In this document: positions 58,531-64,000 of the stretch, piece by piece
How positions within the stretch are numbered: position 1 is the first letter of the stretch
How the letters are laid out: each line of letters begins with the position of its first letter
Assembly: GCA_037042915.1 (NCBI GenBank)
Contig: CM073193.1
Span: forward strand, 3,100,001 to 3,164,000
Reading direction: 5' to 3'
Source: Auricularia sp. M13
Lineage: Eukaryota; Basidiomycota; Agaricomycetes; Auriculariales; Auriculariaceae
DNA: 64,000 nucleotides
The notes under the pieces: generated by a model
Database searches by the model: none
What the model was told of the DNA's origin: nothing
Seen by the model: only the letters and a program-made list of their open reading frames with translations
Made by a program: the position numbers and the translations under genes

Positions 58531-60679
58531 CTAGATGACCTTGGCCTTCTTCGGCCCAGTCCTGCGTTTCTTGGAGGAGTGGGCGTTCGGTGCACGACCA
58601 GGCTCTGGGAGCTTGTGAGCCTTGCGAACCGAAGCTGCTGCCTTTGTAAGTTTCTCCAACCACTTCGTCAATCCGAACTTGTACCCCGCAGCGTTCTTGG
58701 TGAGTAGTTCCTCCACCTGCGGATGGGGATGTTCGGATCCTGGACCATAGCGGACCTGCAGCTGATATGCATCCTCAGCATCAGAGACCCACTTTGCCTG
58801 CCGGCGCAAGTAATTGCCGATGTCCTTGAGGTGGATTTTCTTCGCAACGCTGCCAGAAGCAGTCTGCACATTTGCCTTGCGTAGAACTGAGGGACTCGTG
58901 CGTGCAGCTTTGGCTACGGCCTTCACGACTTTGGCCAGCCAGCGGACCTCTACAGCACGGTGCTTGTCCTTCTGACGGCGGTACACCTGAATATATGGCT
59001 CGTCCCTCCAGAGTTGGTCAAGGTACTCGTGCACGGTGATAGGCCTGGGGGTCGCCTTGCCGGTCTTCTTAACTTCATCAATCTTGCGCTTTGCTGGGCG
59101 CTGGGGTGAGAGGATAGATTCGTATGGTCCGAGATCGACATGGGGCTGTGTTTCAGTTGTCGCGGCATCGTCGCTACCAGCACCGGAGTCATCGTCGCCT
59201 TCGTCGTCGCTGTTTGCGTACTCGCTCCCAGATAGAAGGTTGCTCGTGAGCGTCAGACCGGACGCAATGGAGGACGCATCCTCCTCGTCTCCGTCCTTGT
59301 CGTCATCGCCGCCCTCGTTATCCTCATCATCTTGACCGTTATTGCTCTCTGCACTGCCGGCAATTGGTTCTTTGGCCTACTGTCTTGTAAATAACCTACT
59401 GTCTTGAGATATTTGGCACGCACCTTGGACTTTCCTTTCTTATCAGCTGCACCGGAGTGTTCCTTCGCAGTCGTACCGAGCGACAGACCCAAAACTTTGT
59501 CAATGTCCTCATAAGTCTGAGTCTGGGAAATTGATTAAATTCACTTAATGTGCCTTCTGGTACGCGAAGTAGCTCACCAGGACAAGATCCAGCTCAAATG
59601 TGCCAAATGCAACTCCGTCCACGTATGCCGCTTTCTTCTCTAACTGGCGCTTCAGGGTCCAGAGATCCAGTGCACCCTCCCTTGTCGTGGCAGGTGTTGG
59701 GATGTGATCCTGAAGTATTTCTAATACACCTTCCCGCCGATAAAAGACAGCAAGATTGTACTGGAGTTCTTTTGTACGTCCAAACTCTTCGACCATGGCC
59801 TTCGGCCAGAAATAAGCTCTCAAACTGAGACAATACGCAGCTACATGTTGCACTTAGACCAGTAAATTGCCAGGATGCATTTACGTACCTTCTGTTGAGC
59901 CATTCGAGTTGAAAACAAGGGTGATGTCTTTGCGTCGAAGAAGTACGTCGGTGATGAATTCACGGGTGTTGATGAGGAGGACATTGTGATGAGTTTCCCC
60001 AGGCAGTTTGACGGCTGGAGCCTGGACGCGACCAGCTCCTCGGAATGCGAAGAGATGCCTTTCAATTCCGGTTGCGGCTGGATCGCTCGTGCGGTCAATT
60101 GTGACCTCAACCTCCACAATGCTGGTACGCTCGCCAGGTTCAGGTAGGGGCGGTGTTGCAGTCTGGTCCGGCGGTGGTGGCTGCTGTAGCTGCTGAGGCG
60201 GTGGAGAGTGCAATGAAGGTGGCGACAGCAATGGCGACGGTGACTTATCTCCCTAGTACATAATTGTCAATGATATGAAGGACAGAATAAAAATCAAGCA
60301 GACCTTAGGAGGACCCTCTGGTGCAGGGTTGAGATGTGTGCGCAAAAGAGTGATAATTTTGGCCTCCTTCTCGTCCAAGGATGAGAGATCCGGAGACTCC
60401 ACTACGTTGACCATATTCCAGTCTACTGGGATCATCAACTTGAATACAGCCGTTGCTGCGTCCTTCGCAGTGTGGTTCTTGGCTCCACCCTTGATGTTGT
60501 AATTCCCAGTCCACGTGCGAATGAGCTTCTGCAACCCGTCTCTCAGGCCCAGTCTCTACGCTAAATCGCGAGGCTTACAAAGCACATATCCCGTCCCAGC
60601 TCAAGACTGCCTCAAAATGAGTTGAATGCCTCGTTAAGGAAGTGTCACTCACGCTTTTTGCGCAGATATGGGCTCCATG
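58531..60679 (-). CDS. Unrecognised protein with basic C-terminus (gene A)
   Basis: The likely start at 60677-60679 gives MEPISAQKA, then GLQKLIRTWTGNYNIKGGAKNHTAKDAA. DWNMVNVVESPDLSSLDEKEAKIITLLRTHL follows, then a Pro/Gln-rich linker and TSIVEVEVTIDRTSDPAATGIERHLFAFRG with ETHHNVLLINTREFITDVLL, which look like beta-strands of a folded domain. A helical block (YCLSLRAYFWPKAMVEEFGR, DLWTLKRQLEKKAAYVDGV) leads to an acidic Asp/Glu/Ser tract and a basic C-terminus of about 170 residues with SSKKRRTGPKKAKVI at the end, probably nuclear. About five introns; exact borders approximate. No family was recognised. It converges with the dioxygenase gene, only 25 bp between stops, and follows gene B in tandem. 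Confidence 0.6.
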
Positions 60680-60805
60680 CTGGTGGGCGCACTTGCTCAG
60701 CTTTCCAAGTTGATTAAAACTCCGAAGGTTACAGTGATGAATGCGTTGTAGCTGAGTAGGGGGTAGTTATTGTGGTTTGGAACTGGGAGGTGGCTACGCT
60801 AATTT

Positions 60806-62289
60806 CTACTTCTTCAACGACGCTTTGTACTCTGCTACAAATGAAGCCCAAGTGGCGCCTTCTTGTACAAAGAACTCATCCTTCAAGGACTGGGGCGAAT
60901 CGTTCCAGAAACGAAGATAGTTGTAGTAAGTGGAATGCACGAAACGCGACTCCGGAAATACCGCAGTGAATGTCTCGCGGACGGCCTTGCCGCTCGAGCC
61001 ACCCTTACCGCGGCCGGTGGTCATAGACATAATCTCCATGCGACTCGCCATCGTCTTGTAGTCTCTTGGCCAGCCAGCAGAAGCTTCAGGAGTCTCTGCG
61101 GCAGCAGCATTGAGGTGCAGATCATCGAGAGAATGAGCACTAACATTGCGCGTGTAAGTCATGAACAAACAATCAGCGCCAGTACGTACGCTGCTTCCAC
61201 TGGCTCATCATTTTCAGAGTCAAGCAAAACCGGCGACTGTTCCGAGCCACACACAATCTTCTTTGGAGACGGTGTGGCAAGTGACGCCGAGGCGGTCCGC
61301 TTGCGCGGAGTGACTGGCGCCGTGCGCGCAGCGGCGTTAACGGCGGGGACCGTAGCTGCCTGAGAGCTCGGCATGTCCGTCCCAGTTGTAATGCCGGCCG
61401 AACGGAAGTTCAACACAGACATGCCCTTGACCTCCACGGCTGGCATCTCAAAGGAAGACCAGGTCCATTTTCCGTCCAGATAGACCTGATATGTGGTAGT
61501 GGATGTCAAACCAATCACGTCGACGAGCGTGCGGCAGTCCTTTGGGTGAAAGAACCCCCCATCTGCCGGTACACGTATGTAGATAGGTTCAGGATCTTCC
61601 TACGTATCTTTGTGAGTAATATAAGGGTAATGAGAGGAGACTGTGCTTACCGTCCACCACTGCACAAGAATCTGGTGCAGATTGTTCTGAACAGCAGCCT
61701 TTGCACGGGCGTTGCTAGCCTCCCTCTGCTGGCGCTCAGCCTCCAGAATGTCTAGCTTATTCTGATAACCCGGGTCCAGGTACGAGCCAAATGTAACCGG
61801 CTTCGGGCCGTTCGCAGGCGAATCGTAGTTGTGGTCAGAATACGGGCAAGGGCCTTTGGCCTTGATGGCCTTCCGAGCCATCGCACAGCAGGAGCGGCAA
61901 AAGTGGAAACCACACTGGCCATTTGCATTTCCAGCGCCCTTCGCATAGGGATCGCGGCACCACGGGCTCTGGCACTTCGTATGGTGCTTGTAGCCATCCT
62001 TGCCCTTGGGGATGCTGAAATCAAAGACTAGGTTGGAACACGATTCGGCGTCCTTCTTTTTATTGTTGTCCCAGCACTAGACAGGTGTTGACTTGTCAGG
62101 AGCGGTTCTGCGGCGATCAGAAATACGTACTACTCGAAACCAAACACCCTTATTAGCCGGATTAACCTTGCCTTTGCAAAGGCGAGGCACAGTCATGTAC
62201 TGCCCACATTCTCCACAGAACTGAGGGTTGACGAGCGCTAGCTGTGGGCGTCCAGCCCCTAACTGTGGGGGTGAACCCTGTGGAGGCAT
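60806..62289 (-). CDS. Unrecognised protein with Cys-rich zinc-binding N-terminus (gene B)
   Basis: The start at 62287-62289 gives MPPQGSPPQLGAG, then NPQFCGECGQYMTVPRLCKGK and WFRV, a Cys-x2-Cys cluster of zinc-ribbon type. A second cluster is KCQSPWCRDPYAKG and QCGFHFCRSCCAMARKA. A helix (LDILEAERQQREASNARAKAAVQNNLHQIL) follows, then YIRVPADGGFFHP and TTTYQVYLDGKWTWSSFEMPAVEVKG, and a disordered Ser/Pro tract with a basic patch (TPRKRTASAS). The C-terminus is helical: VRETFTAVFPESRFVHSTYYNYLRFWND, stopping at 60806-60808. About five introns. The Cys clusters suggest nucleic-acid or protein binding; no family is named. Gene A starts 126 bp downstream in the same direction, and a stop codon separates them. 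Confidence 0.6.
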
Positions 62290-63176
62290 GACAAGGGCAA
62301 CACAATTTTCACAACATGACCAAACTCTGTCTCTGATCCTCCACACGCGCGCAGGATGTAGGGAAATGTAATCATATATGCGTGTTGAAGTTGCATGACT
62401 GCGGTGTTAACGGACAATGTCCGCATACTCCGCCGCTCATATGTATGTCTATTTGTAGATCAGTAGCTCACAGGAATAAGGCAATGACTGCGTAATCTGC
62501 AGCATGTGACCACAGCGGTTGCATCTTTGCAATGTAGCAATTACTTGATAAACTGTGCGTTACTCTGGGAAAGATTCATTTATTGATTCACTGGAGAGTC
62601 GCGGATTTGAAGGCAATGTGTACAGCAGTGCTATGCCAAGTACTGGATGGATTACCATCCAAGCAATGCACTGAATATACCTCAATCGGTGCATATATCA
62701 TGGGCCCAATGGTGCGATGGAAATGACAAGCCGATGGGCGGGAAATCTACTGCTTGCGGACGCCTCCCGAGGAAGCACTGCGCCGTATAAGTACAACCTG
62801 CGCGCCGTTGACAGCGCAATAAACGCGGCTGGCAATGAGAATCTGTGTGCACCAGGAGGCAATGGCCGGGGTCATCGTTTGCAACATACGCAGGCATCTC
62901 ACATAATACGTGCGGTTGTACACGTGTCCATGGACATGTCCATGGACATCCTGCCCGTACGCCGGATGTTCTCCGAGACGTGATCCCGGGATAGTCCGAA
63001 TTCTCTTGATAAGATGTTGTGCCTGTCGATCCAGTAAGCGTCTAGAAAAGCGTGATGTCATTTTGCCATGTTTGTGAGTTTTGAGCTCCGAGACACTGTC
63101 TATTAGCGTGACACCTGCTGAATTTATGGTTGCGGAAGCTATCCCAGCTCAGACCTCGACTTATCACTCTGAGTCA
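62290..63176. other. Gene-poor stretch with a short palindromic repeat
   Basis: About 890 bp with low coding potential and many stop codons in all frames; AT-richer than the array region. It should include the gene B promoter. A 24-bp perfect palindrome at 62925-62948 is listed separately. No transposon or RNA gene was recognised. Confidence 0.45.
62925..62948. repeat. 24-bp perfect palindrome made of two copies of a palindromic unit
   Basis: Two adjacent copies of GTCCATGGACAT make up the stretch. The inner GTCCATGGAC is itself a palindrome, and the whole 24 bp reads the same on both strands. It could be a binding site for a dimeric regulator or chance; nothing else supports a role. Confidence 0.5.
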
Positions 63177-63502
63177 TGCCCCCCAAACGCAAGGCTGAGT
63201 TGAGCTCAGAAGCACGCAAGAAGGCCAAGTCAGAAATGAGCTCAGAGGTTCGGCATTCTCTTGCTGCTGTGGTGTTGCCACAATGCTGATGCACATTGCA
63301 CGGCGAGCAGGCATGGGCGGTCTTCTTGCGCGGAGTCAAGTCAGTCAACGTCGGCAGTGGCAATTGTATCGCCATGGGCAAGCTGCGTGCTTGTCTTGAG
63401 GCGGCCGGCCATGCACCCGTGCAGACCGTGGTGCAGAGTGGGAGCATTGTCTTGCGGATTGGAGCAGGTTGCACTTCTTCACGTTGTCTACCCGGTTATT
63501 GA
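63177..63502 (+). CDS. Short putative gene or gene fragment of unknown function
   Basis: The ATG at 63177 gives MPPKRKAELSSEARKKAKSE, a basic N-terminus like those of chromatin-associated proteins. After a possible intron near 63250-63300, a second frame reads EQAWAVFLRGVKSVNVGSGN and LRACLEAAGHAPVQTVVQSGSIVLRIGAG before a stop near 63502. The second half looks like a small beta-rich fold, but no family is recognised. The splice borders are guesses, and the gene may be a truncated copy. Confidence 0.3.
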
Positions 63503-64000
63503 GTTAGGTAGCTTACCTGCCGTCGGTGTATTGTGTCAACCGAAGATGGTATGCAACAAAGGTTGGACCAAGTGACAAGGCCGTGGGATTATGTATCGAG
63601 TGTGCGGGGAACAGTGACAGAAGCAGGATGGATACAGACACGAAGTGCAGAGGGAATCGACGATACAGAAACATGAACCGAGACGGCAGTAACGAGCCGA
63701 TATATAAACCTATTGAACGAAAGAAAAATCTTGTGCACTCTCGTGATGTGCAGCAGCGCCTATGCTGACGTCCCGAGCCTGCGCGGGGGTTGCAACGGAA
63801 TGAAGAATATCGTGTTCGCAGTCAAAGTCGTCGATAGACTCAGTGCGCGACCCGACACTATATCCCAGAGATGGTGTTAGAAGAACACCGTCCTAAGGGA
63901 GTGTGTCTTGTCCCTCGTCATCGGCTGCGTACCGCGAGGCAAGAAGCATAACCGAAAGGAGGAACACCGTCCCCAGATCGCTATTGCTAGCTGGACCCAA
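63503..64000. other. Right edge, no supported gene
   Basis: About 500 bp with stops in all frames. GAACACCGTCC occurs twice, near 63882 and 63962, as a direct repeat 80 bp apart. A TATATAAA sequence lies near 63701. No start of a further gene can be supported. Confidence 0.4.

Noticed and set aside
58531-62289. Alpha-kinase or a single fused gene for genes A and B
   Set aside because: No kinase motifs are visible, and a stop codon at 60806-60808 plus a new start at 60679 separate the two frames.

Overview
The window is nuclear DNA of a mushroom-forming basidiomycete (Agaricomycetes). Genes are dense and split by many introns of about 45-65 nt, mostly with GTRNGT donors. The set of housekeeping genes is typically fungal: heme, lysine, arginine and riboflavin steps, autophagy, TFIID, PeBoW and TRAPP. 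The right-hand side carries two protein families expanded in mushrooms: a KDZ-transposon-associated CxC5/CxC6 protein and a TET/JBP-like 2OG-Fe(II) dioxygenase. No product is bacterial in style and there are no operons. All assignments come from reading translated exons by eye; no database was searched.

Layout. 0-8.5 kb: the 3' end of an unknown membrane protein, a fic1/Inn1-type cytokinesis protein, a secreted GH125 mannosidase and a Ser/Pro-rich unknown. 8.5-10.2 kb: two related, divergently transcribed homeobox genes; the plus copy encodes two tandem homeodomain-like segments and the minus copy looks broken. 10.3-50.2 kb: housekeeping genes in the order WKF protein, ARL1, CDT2-like, LYS12, ATG10, HEM1, ARG8, Q-rich unknown, TRS20, epoxide-hydrolase-like, ARP4, ERB1, mitochondrial rhomboid, class I sirtuin, UBA2, CLASP/STU1, Rdx thioredoxin-like, DML1, RSM19, YBL028C/LLPH-like, SNAPC4-like Myb, TAF8 and FMN1. 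Several pairs are head to head with start codons only 12-135 bp apart, so they probably share promoters.

50.4-64 kb is an accessory region. It holds a cyanamide-hydratase-like gene, a possible gene remnant, the KDZ CxC5/CxC6 protein, a tRNA-like promoter-box element, and a very GC/CpG-rich tandem array built from 99-bp and 42-bp modules. Then come the TET/JBP-like dioxygenase and two unrecognised genes on the opposite strand, the upstream one with a cysteine-rich N-terminus. A transposon-linked protein, a CpG-dense array and a candidate 5-methylcytosine oxidase lying side by side is the most interesting feature of the window.

Small-scale oddities include a 6-nt microexon in ARL1, an 8-nt microexon carrying the second cysteine of the Rdx redox motif, two GC-AG introns, and a 9-nt first coding exon in the dioxygenase gene.
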